Source: Acinetobacter wuhouensis
GTDB taxonomy: Bacteria > Pseudomonadota > Gammaproteobacteria > Pseudomonadales > Moraxellaceae
Reading direction: 5' to 3'
Assembly (NCBI RefSeq): GCF_001696605.3
Contig: NZ_CP031716.1
Location: 1,736,001 to 1,800,000, forward strand
Length of the DNA stretch: 64,000 bases
Position numbers and translations under genes: made by a program
In this document: piece by piece, positions 1-8,247 of the stretch
Layout: each line of letters begins with the position of its first letter
Numbering within the stretch: the stretch's first letter is position 1
The notes under the pieces: model-generated
What the model was told of the DNA's origin: nothing
Databases searched by the model: none
Seen by the model: the letters and a program-made list of their open reading frames with translations, nothing else

Positions 1-1
1 A

Positions 2-313
2 GCACATGCTGAACTTTTGGCTGTCCGTGCAGCAAGTCAGCAGTTGGGTACTGCCAATTTAGCAGGTTGTTCGGTTTTCGCCAGTGGTCAGCCATGTCCA
101 ATGTGTATGGCTGCGATGCGTATGGCAGGCGTGGAAGCAGTTTACTATGCACATTCCAATGAAGATGGAGAAGCATTTGGTTTGTCTACTGCGGGGATTT
201 ATGCAGATCTTGCCAAGCCTTTTGCTGAACAAAGTATGAATATTCAATATATTCCTGTACGGATTGAGCATAAGCCAGATTTATATGCATTTTGGAAAGC
301 ATCTACGCAATGA
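2..313 (+). CDS. Nucleoside/guanine deaminase family protein (3' part)
   Basis: This is the C-terminal 103 codons of a zinc-dependent cytidine/deoxycytidylate deaminase-fold enzyme; the 5' end lies outside the window. The reading frame is open from base 2. It carries His-Ala-Glu (codons from base 2; zinc ligand His and proton-shuttle Glu) and Pro-Cys-Pro-Met-Cys (zinc ligand cysteines) in the expected spacing. The longer tail after the second zinc motif resembles guanine deaminases (GuaD type) more than TadA. The precise substrate (guanine or another purine base) is inferred from this resemblance and is not proven. Confidence 0.8.
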   Translation, partial: AHAELLAVRAASQQLGTANLAGCSVFASGQPCPMCMAAMRMAGVEAVYYAHSNEDGEAFGLSTAGIYADLAKPFAEQSMNIQYIPVRIEHKPDLYAFWKASTQ

Positions 314-404
314 AATTTAAGCTGGATAAAAGCTGAACGATATAAAGGTTCAATAATCATCGTAGCAGAACCTAAATGCAATCAACTGAAATAAATGTAG
401 AACT

Positions 405-1655
405 ATGAAATTCCTCAATCATCGCAGCATGTTAGTCATCACAGTGGCTTTGGTCGGCTTAAATCTGCGCCCATTTATGACCAGTATCGGTCCTGTAATA
501 CATCAAATTCGCCACAGTACAGGATTAAGTTTACAAGGTGTTGCTTTACTAACTTTAGTGCCGATGTTGCTGATGGGAATCATCGCATTTATTGCACCCG
601 CCATACAAAATTTATTGGGTGAACGAAAAGCGATTCTCAGTGCATTGATACTGATTGCTTTAGGCTGTGCTTTACGTTTTGTTGTGCCTAATGGTGCGGT
701 ATTAATTTTAACTGCGGCTATCATCGGATTTGGTGTTGCCGTGATTCAGGCAATCTTTCCGAGTTTAATCAAACGAGAATTTATTCAGCACTTAAGCCCG
801 ATGATGGGATTATATTCCGCCATGCTCATGGGTGGAGGGGCATTGGGTGCTTTGCTTGCACCTGCTGTTGCTGAAAGTCGTGGTGACTGGAAAATGGGAT
901 TGGCAATTTTCATCATCCCTGCAATGATTGCTTTGTTTTTTGCCTATGGCTTTATTCAACCAAATTCAACAGCAACCAAAGCTATGCCTAAGGTTAGGAT
1001 TTTGCTCAAACAGCCACGAACATGGTTATTGATCAGTTGTTTTGGTTTAATCAATGGGGGATATTCTTCAATTGTGGCATGGCTCGCACCTGCATTTCAG
1101 GATTTGGGTTGGAGCACTACGGCCAGTGGGCATTTAATGGCAGTGCTTACTTTAAGTCAAGCTGCGGCAGCATTACTTTTACCTTATTTATCTCGTCATG
1201 ATAAAGACCGTCGTAGCTGGCTTGCTTTGACTTTGGTTTTACAATTGGCTGGTTTTGCTGGTTTTGCTGGTTTTGCTGGTTTTGCTGGTTTTGCTGGTTT
1301 TGCTGGTTTTGCTGGTTTTGCTGGTTTTGCTGGTTTGGCATTGCGACCTGAATGGATGCCGTATTTATGGGCAGTGACATTAGGCGCGGGTTTAGGTGGT
1401 TGCTTTGCATTGTTGATGGTGGTGGTTTTAGATCATTTGCCTGATCCTACACATGCAGGTCAATTATCTGCTTTAATGCAAGGTGGTGGTTTTATTCTGG
1501 CTGCGATGGCACCTTGGTTGCTGGCAGTTTTCCATAGTTTAACGGGTACGTATGTGATGGGTTGGATTTGGCATTTCTCTATGGTGATTGTAGTGGGTGT
1601 ATTGATGATCAGGTTGAATCCGCAACATTATGATAAAGTAATACGCTTAAACTAA
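405..1655 (+). CDS. MFS transporter, CynX/NimT-like
   Basis: A 416-aa inner-membrane protein with about 12 hydrophobic segments and an N-terminal region (LNLRPFMTSIGPV) typical of the CynX/NimT (cyanate/nitroimidazole) branch of the major facilitator superfamily. The substrate is unknown. The start is the ATG at 405. The striking feature is a run of nine perfect Gly-Phe-Ala units at residues 283-309, inside a predicted membrane helix between a Leu-rich segment and a Leu-Arg-Pro-Glu-Trp loop. Relatives would be expected to have only one or two such units, so the helix is about 24 residues longer than usual. Each unit is 9 bp, so copy-number change keeps the frame. It follows the deaminase by 91 bp and could be co-transcribed with it. 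Confidence 0.85.
   Translation: MKFLNHRSMLVITVALVGLNLRPFMTSIGPVIHQIRHSTGLSLQGVALLTLVPMLLMGIIAFIAPAIQNLLGERKAILSALILIALGCALRFVVPNGAVLILTAAIIGFGVAVIQAIFPSLIKREFIQHLSPMMGLYSAMLMGGGALGALLAPAVAESRGDWKMGLAIFIIPAMIALFFAYGFIQPNSTATKAMPKVRILLKQPRTWLLISCFGLINGGYSSIVAWLAPAFQDLGWSTTASGHLMAVLTLSQAAAALLLPYLSRHDKDRRSWLALTLVLQLAGFAGFAGFAGFAGFAGFAGFAGFAGFAGLALRPEWMPYLWAVTLGAGLGGCFALLMVVVLDHLPDPTHAGQLSALMQGGGFILAAMAPWLLAVFHSLTGTYVMGWIWHFSMVIVVGVLMIRLNPQHYDKVIRLN
1251..1331 (+). repeat. 9-bp tandem repeat, 9 perfect copies, in-frame (Gly-Phe-Ala)
   Basis: The unit ggttttgct occurs nine times without error from 1251 to 1331, followed by a degenerate tenth unit ggtttggca (Gly-Leu-Ala). The lack of any synonymous variation across nine copies points to recent slippage expansion. 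Confidence 0.97.
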
Positions 1656-1677
1656 GTGCTGATAGTTGAGCTTCTAC

Positions 1678-1893
1678 ATGCCTTCACAATCCCGATTCCT
1701 CTGTATAGGGGGCTTCCTCAACGGAACACAAGTCAAAGATCAAGGCGATAGCTTTGTCTGTATTGAAAATGGCAAACAAATCACTTATTTCAAAAAAGAA
1801 ATTTTCAATCAAGATGCTTGGGATCATGATTACTATGTCTGTGAAACAACCAGTGATTTAGACGCTAAAAAATGGGTTTTTGACATCGAATAA
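1678..1893 (+). CDS. Hypothetical 71-aa protein
   Basis: A small soluble protein rich in aromatic and acidic residues, beginning MPSQSRFLCIGG and ending in a Lys-Lys-Trp-Val-Phe-Asp-Ile-Glu tail. I chose the ATG at 1678; an in-frame TTG at 1666 has no better ribosome-binding context. No motif of known function is visible. It follows the MFS gene by 22 bp and may be read through from it. Its coding character (regular amino-acid composition, no stops) is fair but not strong. Confidence 0.5.
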   Translation: MPSQSRFLCIGGFLNGTQVKDQGDSFVCIENGKQITYFKKEIFNQDAWDHDYYVCETTSDLDAKKWVFDIE

Positions 1894-1944
1894 TTGTTCT
1901 TGTTAAAGCGAAATATTGAATTGTAAAAGCAAATTTTAGCCATT

Positions 1945-1968
1945 AAAAAGCCCCATATTTCAGGGGCT
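1945..1968 (-). terminator. Hairpin with U-tract on the minus strand
   Basis: AGCCCC (1949-1954) pairs with GGGGCT (1963-1968) around an 8-nt loop. Only the minus-strand reading runs into a T-run (ctttttaatgg), so as a terminator it faces left. No minus-strand gene lies directly to its right, which makes it an orphan. It may still attenuate plus-strand transcripts leaving 1893. Confidence 0.5.
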
Positions 1969-1972
1969 AGTC

Positions 1973-1990
1973 GTATCACTCGCGTGATAC
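1973..1990. repeat. Perfect palindrome gtatcac-tcgc-gtgatac
   Basis: Seven-base arms with a 4-nt centre, 5 bp downstream of the hairpin at 1949-1968. It is either a second terminator stem or a protein site. Function unknown. Confidence 0.5.
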
Positions 1991-2090
1991 TCATATAAGG
2001 CTCATCTCATACTGGATCTATTAGAACACAAAACGTAAAATTTATCATTCTAAAGTTAAAACAAAAAGCATATAGATTAAAAAAAAGCCA

Positions 2091-2108
2091 TGTAGTAACA
2101 TTACTACA
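2091..2108. promoter_or_regulatory. Palindromic operator of the toxin-antitoxin operon
   Basis: TGTAGTAA-CA-TTACTACA is a perfect palindrome with 8-bp arms, ending 33 bp before the antitoxin ATG. Phd/YefM antitoxins bind palindromes that overlap their own promoter, so this is the obvious candidate for autoregulation; that role is inferred. Confidence 0.6.
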
Positions 2109-2141
2109 TTAAACTAATTTATGAAAAAAAGGAGACTCCAA

Positions 2142-2381
2142 ATGCAAATAAGTAGTCGAGAGTTTAATCATGATATAGGTAAGGCAAAAAAGTCGAGTCT
2201 TGAAAACCCAGTGATTATCACAGAACGTGGTAAACCATCACACGTGTTACTGAGTTATCGTGACTATGAAAAACTCATTATGAAACAATCTAGTATGGCT
2301 GATTTGTTAAGCTCTGATGATAATATAGAGATAGAGTTTAAAAAACTTAATGTACAAGCTAAAGCTGTGGAGTTGGATTGA
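2142..2381 (+). CDS. Phd/YefM-family antitoxin
   Basis: A 79-aa type II antitoxin. The N-terminal half has the Phd/YefM fold signature: a short first strand, then NPVIITERGKPSHVLLSYRDYE, here split as NPVIITERGK and PSHVLLSYRDYE, which forms the DNA-binding dimer. The acidic C-terminal tail should wrap the toxin. The ATG at 2142 is preferred over an in-frame ATG at 2121 because an AGGAGA Shine-Dalgarno lies 6 bp before it. The stop overlaps the toxin start by one base (TGATG), so translation is coupled. A palindrome at 2091-2108 is the likely operator. Confidence 0.85.
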   Translation: MQISSREFNHDIGKAKKSSLENPVIITERGKPSHVLLSYRDYEKLIMKQSSMADLLSSDDNIEIEFKKLNVQAKAVELD

Positions 2382-2797
2382 TGCTACTCCTTGATACCAA
2401 TGTTATTTCTGAGTTTAGAAAAATATCCAAAGGTAAAGCAGATCCTCATTTTGTGGCTTGGCAGAGAGAGATACTCCCAAGCTTATTTTATATCTCAGCA
2501 ATAAGTATAATGGAGATAGAATTAGGAATTCTCAAAATACAAAGAAAGGATCATACTCAAGGTGAAGTTTTGCGTAAATGGTTAGAATATAAAGTGATTC
2601 CTGCATTTGACTCGCGCATTTTAAATATTGATGTGAGTGTAGCACGTGTGTGTGCAAATTTGCATGTACCAGACCCACGTTCAGAGCGAGATGCTTTAAT
2701 CGCAGCAACTGCCATAACAAATGGAATGAGTCTAGTCACAAGAAATACTAAAGATTTTAAGGATATGGGGCTTAATCTTATAAATCCTTGGGAATAA
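2381..2797 (+). CDS. PIN-domain toxin, VapC/FitB-like
   Basis: A 138-aa PIN-domain ribonuclease and the toxin of the pair. It starts at the ATG at 2381, which overlaps the antitoxin TGA. The acidic catalytic set is visible: Asp5 in LLLDTNVISE, Glu in IMEIELG, Asp in RDALIAATA and Asp in TRNTKDF. These coordinate Mg2+ or Mn2+ for RNA cleavage. Pairing with a Phd/YefM antitoxin rather than an AbrB-type VapB matches the FitB-like branch. Known family members cleave tRNA or mRNA; the target here cannot be told from sequence. The gene ends 7 bp from the convergent Lrp-type gene, with no clear terminator between them. Confidence 0.88.
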   Translation: MLLLDTNVISEFRKISKGKADPHFVAWQREILPSLFYISAISIMEIELGILKIQRKDHTQGEVLRKWLEYKVIPAFDSRILNIDVSVARVCANLHVPDPRSERDALIAATAITNGMSLVTRNTKDFKDMGLNLINPWE

Positions 2798-2803
2798 TTT
2801 AAA

Positions 2804-3289
2804 TCATTCAATCATCATCAAATCGGATTTATTCTCAAGCTTCAAAGGACGCAAAGCAAAAATAGAACGAGTATGACGTATGCCTTTCATTGAATATAAA
2901 TTTTTACGCAAAAAACGTTCATAATGTTCAGCATTCTTCACAGCGACCTTGACTAAATAATCATAATCTCCCGTCACCAAATGTGCCTCGACTACTTCAG
3001 GCATCTGACTCAATGCATCACTAAATTGTTCTAAAATTTCATCATCATGCCGTTCAAGTGTGATTTCAATAAAGAATAATTCATTGATCCCAATTGCTTT
3101 GGCATTAATATTTGCTGTATAGCCTTCGATGACATTCATCGACTCAAGGCGCTTCACACGTGTCCAACATGGAGAAGATGACAGCCCAACAATCTCTGCA
3201 AGTTGAGCGACTGTTAAACGACCATCCTGACGAAGTGCCGATAAAATTTTTCGATCAATGCGATCTAAAGTGTACTGACTATCATTCAT
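2804..3289 (-). CDS. Lrp/AsnC-family transcriptional regulator
   Basis: A 161-aa DNA-binding protein. Residues about 8-55 form the AsnC-type winged helix (DRIDRKILSALRQDGR, then TVAQLAEIVGLSSSP and a recognition helix). Residues about 70-150 form the RAM ligand-binding domain (LVTGDYDYLVKV). Such proteins sense amino acids and form octamers. The upstream neighbour on the same strand is an aromatic amino-acid permease, so it may control amino-acid uptake, but a 280-bp gap with a hairpin separates them and they are probably separate units. Confidence 0.9.
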   Translation of the reverse strand: MNDSQYTLDRIDRKILSALRQDGRLTVAQLAEIVGLSSSPCWTRVKRLESMNVIEGYTANINAKAIGINELFFIEITLERHDDEILEQFSDALSQMPEVVEAHLVTGDYDYLVKVAVKNAEHYERFLRKNLYSMKGIRHTRSIFALRPLKLENKSDLMMIE

Positions 3290-3450
3290 GAGCTATACCA
3301 CAGAAAATATTTTCGTGAATAATCCTAAAAAAGAAAAATCATTCCGAAAAGAATCAAGAATTAGGTGAAATACGGGAAACATTCTAGTCAGAGACAAGCT
3401 AAAATAAACATATTAAATCAAAGACATTTGGGAGACTGGCTTTGATTTTG

Positions 3451-3495
3451 CAGTGTGTATCTTTAAGGGAAGGGTGCCTTTAACGATACACACTG
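3451..3495. repeat. Long near-perfect inverted repeat between permease and regulator
   Basis: The left arm 3451-3468 (cagtgtgtatctttaagg) and right arm 3477-3495 pair over 17-18 bases, with one bulge or mismatch, around the loop gaagggtg. The outer 11 bases are perfectly complementary. No T-run follows on either strand, so it is not a standard intrinsic terminator. It lies downstream of the permease and upstream of the regulator and could be an mRNA-end stem or a regulator site. Confidence 0.65.
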
Positions 3496-3569
3496 TATAC
3501 CTATTTTAGAACTCAAACTTTATTCATTAAACTTTTTACTGAAGATTTACAGCAAACTTAAACATGAAA

Positions 3570-4931
3570 TTAAGTATTTTGATTCACCTGTTTTGATTTT
3601 AACCAATAAGCAAAAGTTAAACACAGCAACCAAAAAGGGATTAAAATCACTGCGATTCGCATATCAGGTGTCATCCACATCACCATTAAAATGCACAACA
3701 TAAAAATAACACAAATATAATTGGTGGTTGGATAAGCAATAGCAGGAAATAACGTCACTTTCTTTACGTCTTGCATCCGTTGTTTAAATTTTAAATGCGT
3801 TAGTGCCAACATCATCCAATTGATTACGATCGCTGATACAACCAAACTCATCAATAATTTAAACGCTTTTTCAGGAAATACGTAATTCAAAACGACGCAA
3901 ATCAAAGTCACCAAAGCAGAAGTCAAAATCGCAGCGTATGGAATACCACGTCGATTAATCTTGCGTAAGAATTTTGGTGCATTGCCTTGTTCCGCAAGCC
4001 CAAGCAACATACGACTAGTACCATAACTGGTGCCGTTATAAACCGAAATCGCCGCAGTCAATACTACAAAGTTTAAAATGGTGGCAACGCCCTGACTACC
4101 GAGGGAATCAAAAATTAATACAAAAGGGCTACCACCTTCCGCAATTTGGTTCCAAGGATATAATGATAATAAGACCACAATAGTGAGCACATAGAACAAT
4201 AAAACACGATAAACAATCTGGTTCACTGCTTTGGGAATAGTTTGAGTTGGATCTTTGGTTTCTGCTGCAGCGATGCCGACCAATTCAATTCCTCCAAAAG
4301 AGAACATGATGATCGCCATTGCCATGATCAAACCCGTCAAGCCATTCGGGAAAAATCCACCCAAAGCCCATAAATTGGAAATAGAAGCAGTTTCACCTGC
4401 ATGACCACTTGCCAATAACCATGCGCCAAAGCCAATCATGCCAATGATTGCAGCAATTTTGATGATCGAAAATAAGAACTCCATTTCACCAAAAACTTTG
4501 ACATGGAGTAAATTAATCACATTGATCAAAATAAAAAAGCCAAGTGCGGACACCCAAGTCGGAATTTCTGGCCACCAGTACTGTACATATAAACCGATTG
4601 CACTGAGTTCAGCCATACAGACCAAAACATTGAGTACCCAATAGTTCCAACCTGACATAAAGCCTGCAAACGGATTCCAGTATTTATAAGCAAAATAACT
4701 AAAAGAGCCACTGACAGGTTCTTCAACCACCATTTCACCGAGTTGACGCATCATAAAAAATGCAATTAAACCTGCAATGGCATAGCCTAAAATAACTGAT
4801 GGGCCAGCAAGTTTGATGGTTTGTGAAATACCTAAAAATAGCCCAGTTCCGATAGAGCCACCCAATGCAATCAATTGTATATGGCGGTTACTCAAACCAT
4901 GTTTGAGTTGGCTCGAATTTTGTGCAGACAT
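3570..4931 (-). CDS. aroP: Aromatic amino acid permease, AroP-like
   Basis: A 453-aa inner-membrane transporter of the APC superfamily (AAT family) with about 12 helices. The N-terminus (HIQLIALGGSIGTGLFLG), the RQLGEMVVEEPVSGSF motif and SGWNYWVL closely follow E. coli AroP, which imports Phe, Tyr and Trp with protons. PheP and other paralogues share much of this, so the exact substrate range is inferred. The start is the ATG at 4931. The upstream region 4932-5159 is AT-rich and shared with the divergent K+ channel gene. Confidence 0.8.
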   Translation of the reverse strand: MSAQNSSQLKHGLSNRHIQLIALGGSIGTGLFLGISQTIKLAGPSVILGYAIAGLIAFFMMRQLGEMVVEEPVSGSFSYFAYKYWNPFAGFMSGWNYWVLNVLVCMAELSAIGLYVQYWWPEIPTWVSALGFFILINVINLLHVKVFGEMEFLFSIIKIAAIIGMIGFGAWLLASGHAGETASISNLWALGGFFPNGLTGLIMAMAIIMFSFGGIELVGIAAAETKDPTQTIPKAVNQIVYRVLLFYVLTIVVLLSLYPWNQIAEGGSPFVLIFDSLGSQGVATILNFVVLTAAISVYNGTSYGTSRMLLGLAEQGNAPKFLRKINRRGIPYAAILTSALVTLICVVLNYVFPEKAFKLLMSLVVSAIVINWMMLALTHLKFKQRMQDVKKVTLFPAIAYPTTNYICVIFMLCILMVMWMTPDMRIAVILIPFWLLCLTFAYWLKSKQVNQNT

Positions 4932-5159
4932 AAATGATCCATTTATGTGATAGTCGCTGAGTAGTTCAGCGATAGAGAAAATGTAAGGGGCTTACTATAA
5001 TAAAAATTTATACATAAATAAAATTTAATTTATAATTGATGGGTTATTAAGCAACTTGCGCTCATTTAATGAGAATATGCTTAAAATAATTTCACTAAAA
5101 ATTGTCAAGTTGGATTCTTGCGTATTAACATGAACTACACTCCAATATAAGTACAAGAC

Positions 5160-6143
5160 ATGAGAATTAGCGCTTGGTACAGCCTTAGAAAGTTTGTTTA
5201 TAACAATTTACATAATGATGATTACGAAACTCAATTTAGCCGTTCGATCAATTTCTTATTAATTTTTCTCATTATTGGCAATGTGATTGCAGTACTTTTA
5301 GAGTCGATCAATGACGTTTATAAGGTATATAAAATTTATTTTGATACCTTTGAAAATATTTCAATTGTGGTTTTTACTTTGGAATATATCTTGCGCTTTT
5401 GGAGTGTCGTTGAAAAAGATCCTTTTGAAACCGAATGGAGACAACGCTGGAAATATGTGATCAGTGGCGCAGCAATCATTGATCTATTGGCAATTTTACC
5501 AGCATATATCAATTTCTTTGTTCATATCGATTTACGGTTCCTACGAATCTTAAGATTATTACGTCTATTAAAATTAACCCGCTACTTTGTCTCATTACAA
5601 ATTCTTCTGCGGGTCATTGAACGCGAAAAAGGTTCGTTTCAAGCGGTCATTTTTATTTTACTGATCATGATTGTTATGGCTGCTGCAGGAATATATGTGG
5701 TAGAAAGCCGAGTACAACCTGAAGTATTTAGTTCAATTCCTGCCTCGATGTGGTGGGCAGTAGTGACATTGACGACTGTCGGTTATGGAGATGTCACGCC
5801 AATTACACCTTTAGGGCGCTTTTTAGGTGCTTTAATTACGATATTAGGTGTTGGTCTGGCTGCATTACCCGCAGGTATTTTGGCTAACGGTTTAGCCAAT
5901 GAGCTTGAACTTAGAAAACAACAGCTTGAATTAAAATTTAGAGATTTATTAGAAAGTTGTGAAATTGACATTATTGATGATGAAGAAAAAATAGAAAACA
6001 TTCGTAAAGAGGTCGGTTTATCCACTGAACAGACTCAAGATATTGTTTTGCAGTTGATTCGAGAACGTAAAGAAGACGCTTTGGAAAGGGAAAAGAATAA
6101 GTATTGTTTTTGTCCGCACTGTGGGCATAAATTGCCAGAATGA
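5160..6143 (+). CDS. Voltage-gated-type potassium channel (ion transport domain)
   Basis: A 327-aa six-transmembrane channel. Residues about 25-235 form the channel. S4 is a regular Arg/Lys ladder (LRFLRILRLLRLLKLTRYF). The pore loop ends in the K+ selectivity filter TTVGYGD, followed by a Gly- and Ala-rich S6. A cytoplasmic tail of about 90 residues is highly charged and probably coiled-coil. It ends in Cys-Phe-Cys-Pro-His-Cys-Gly-His, a compact zinc-ribbon-like motif that is unusual for KvAP/Kch-type channels. K+ conduction is secure from the filter; voltage dependence is likely from S4. Confidence 0.9.
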   Translation: MRISAWYSLRKFVYNNLHNDDYETQFSRSINFLLIFLIIGNVIAVLLESINDVYKVYKIYFDTFENISIVVFTLEYILRFWSVVEKDPFETEWRQRWKYVISGAAIIDLLAILPAYINFFVHIDLRFLRILRLLRLLKLTRYFVSLQILLRVIEREKGSFQAVIFILLIMIVMAAAGIYVVESRVQPEVFSSIPASMWWAVVTLTTVGYGDVTPITPLGRFLGALITILGVGLAALPAGILANGLANELELRKQQLELKFRDLLESCEIDIIDDEEKIENIRKEVGLSTEQTQDIVLQLIRERKEDALEREKNKYCFCPHCGHKLPE

Positions 6144-6184
6144 TCGTAATTAAATCATTATGATAAGGCTAAAAGGGAAGTAAG

Positions 6185-6547
6185 ATGAGTTACGATATAC
6201 AGTTATTTCATATCCAGACGATGCACAACTATGAAAACTCGAATGATGAAGAATTTTTTGAGCATGTGGAAAATTTTACAGCATTTTCGCAGGATCAATT
6301 TGACGTTTTAAAAGCAAGTTTACTGAACTATGATTATGAGGTTATACGCATCGATGATGATGCATTGCATTTTAAAAAGTCTGATGATGAAAGTTCTGCG
6401 GTGGCATATCTAACACGATATGCGATTTATTTTTCCGCAAGTTTTAATCAAGAAGACAGTTTTGAAATCTCAATGACAGCCTCTGATTTTACTGATACAG
6501 GTGAGTTTGCAAAGTATGATCCGCAATTGGGAGAATGGGAATTTTGA
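6185..6547 (+). CDS. Hypothetical 120-aa acidic protein
   Basis: A small, strongly acidic soluble protein (many Asp and Glu, no signal peptide, no membrane helix). A good ribosome-binding site (aagggaag) precedes the ATG at 6185. It sits 41 bp after the K+ channel gene on the same strand and may share its transcript. No recognisable motif. The alternating hydrophobic pattern around residues 45-105 suggests an alpha/beta fold. Confidence 0.65.
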   Translation: MSYDIQLFHIQTMHNYENSNDEEFFEHVENFTAFSQDQFDVLKASLLNYDYEVIRIDDDALHFKKSDDESSAVAYLTRYAIYFSASFNQEDSFEISMTASDFTDTGEFAKYDPQLGEWEF

Positions 6548-6784
6548 ATCTATGATGAAGTGATGTATAAGCATTTGACTCATTATAAAAACATAAATTT
6601 CAGATACAAATAGGCTAAATGGATACAGTTTTAAATCAGGTTTTATAAGTTGATTTTACTTATTTTATGGAGTTGTTGTATTCAAGTGGTACTGAATAAA
6701 TCTAGTGAAATTACACTTATCTAGCTGAAAAATTATTCAAATTTGAATTAAATATATGCATAAATTCGAATAAATGGATAAATC

Positions 6785-8002
6785 ATGACATTTGAAATAG
6801 ATGCATTCGGTACAATTGTAATTGCTGTTTTTGTTTTATTTATCGGGCGCTTTTTAGTTCAAAATATTCCCTTTTTACGCAATTATAATATTCCTGAGCC
6901 TGTTGTAGGTGGTTTGATCGCTGCACTTTGCTCCTATTTAGCTTATAAATTTTTGAATATTAGTGCGACTTTTAATGCTGATATTCAAAAAGCACTGATG
7001 TTAATGTTCTTCACTTCAATTGGTTTGAGTGCAAGCTTTATCAAACTCAAAGAAGGTGGAAAGTCTTTGGTGATTTTCCTATTTTGTGTGGCAGGTTTTG
7101 TCTTGGTACAAAATGCTGTAGGCATGAGTTTGGCAAAAGTGCTGGGACTAGATCCTTTAATCGGTCTCATTGTCGGTTCTATTACTTTGACGGGCGGGCA
7201 TGGAACCGCAGGTGCTTGGGGTACCATTCTTGAAAATGAGCATGGTATTCATGGTGCTGTTGTCTTGGGCATGGCGAGTGCAACCTTTGGTTTGATTATT
7301 GGTGGTGTGATTGGTGGTCCAGTTGCTAAATTTCTAATTAAAAGACATAAGCTTGCGACTGAGATTGGTGATGTAGATCATGATGATACGCCTGCGGCAG
7401 AAGGAAGTGCAGCATTTGAATATCCACATAAAACACGTTTGATCACCTCAAGTAATGCCATCACGACGTTAGGGATGTTTGCACTGTGTATCTTTGTTGC
7501 CAATTGGATGACAACAGTCAGTAAAGGGCAGTGGTTTGAATTACCGACATTTGTTTGGGCATTGGCATGTGGCGTATTACTTAGAAACTTCTTAGAACAC
7601 GTTGTAAAAGTGAAAATCTTTGATCGAGCAATCGATGTTTTTGGAAATGCTGCATTGTCCCTCTATTTGGCAATGGCGTTGTTATCTCTACAGCTTTGGT
7701 TATTAGCTGATTTGGCAGGACCATTGGTGATTATTCTATTGCTTCAAATGGTGACGTTGGCACTGTATACCAGTATCGTGACTTTTAAAGTGATGGGAAG
7801 TAATTATGATGCAGCAGTTTTGGCAGCTGGACATTGCGGTTTCGGAATGGGAGCAACGCCAACAGCAATCGCGAATATTCAGGCTGTGACCAATACTTAT
7901 GGTCCATCACATAAAGCCTTTTTAATCATTCCTTTATGTGGTGCATTTTTTATTGACATCATCAATGCAGTGGTAATCCAAACGATTATTAAGTTTTTTT
8001 GA
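6785..8002 (+). CDS. gltS: Sodium/glutamate symporter GltS
   Basis: A 405-aa inner-membrane protein of the ESS (glutamate:Na+ symporter) family, close to the usual length. The N-terminus (VLFIGRFLVQNIPFLRNYNI) and the two pseudo-repeats each with a Gly-rich re-entrant stretch (TLTGGHGTAGAWG and AGHCGFGMGATPTA) are diagnostic. It imports L-glutamate with Na+. A hairpin terminator follows at 8072-8096. The 237-bp upstream region has no clear regulatory motif. Confidence 0.93.
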   Translation: MTFEIDAFGTIVIAVFVLFIGRFLVQNIPFLRNYNIPEPVVGGLIAALCSYLAYKFLNISATFNADIQKALMLMFFTSIGLSASFIKLKEGGKSLVIFLFCVAGFVLVQNAVGMSLAKVLGLDPLIGLIVGSITLTGGHGTAGAWGTILENEHGIHGAVVLGMASATFGLIIGGVIGGPVAKFLIKRHKLATEIGDVDHDDTPAAEGSAAFEYPHKTRLITSSNAITTLGMFALCIFVANWMTTVSKGQWFELPTFVWALACGVLLRNFLEHVVKVKIFDRAIDVFGNAALSLYLAMALLSLQLWLLADLAGPLVIILLLQMVTLALYTSIVTFKVMGSNYDAAVLAAGHCGFGMGATPTAIANIQAVTNTYGPSHKAFLIIPLCGAFFIDIINAVVIQTIIKFF

Positions 8003-8071
8003 TGTGTGAAGATTGAATTTCACTAGACCATCAATTCTTTGTGTCTAGTTCATCATTTTAGCTTTATCAGT

Positions 8072-8096
8072 AAAGCCTCTATTCGATAGAGGCTTT
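8072..8096 (+). terminator. Intrinsic terminator after gltS
   Basis: AAAGCCTCTAT and ATAGAGGCTTT form a perfect 11-bp stem with a TCG loop, 70 bp after the gltS stop. The T-run is short, which is common with an A-rich upstream arm. Confidence 0.7.
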
Positions 8097-8247
8097 ATGC
8101 TGTCTAGATATCAGATGTTAACAAGTTGTGATCGTTATGGTGAATTAAATTCATTTATTTTTTAATTTAGCATATTAATATTCAACTATAATGAAATTCA
8201 CTCATGTTTTGATATAATGAATTTTATTCATTTTATATTTTGTTTGA

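Noticed and set aside
1147..1410. Minus-strand reading frame with a long Gln-Gln-Asn repeat
   Set aside because: It is the complement of the Gly-Phe-Ala repeat in the MFS gene and has no start context of its own.
8072..8096. A shared repeat between this terminator and the one at 18777-18808 (both contain gcctctat...atagaggc)
   Set aside because: Short GC-rich terminator stems often coincide; the flanks are unrelated.
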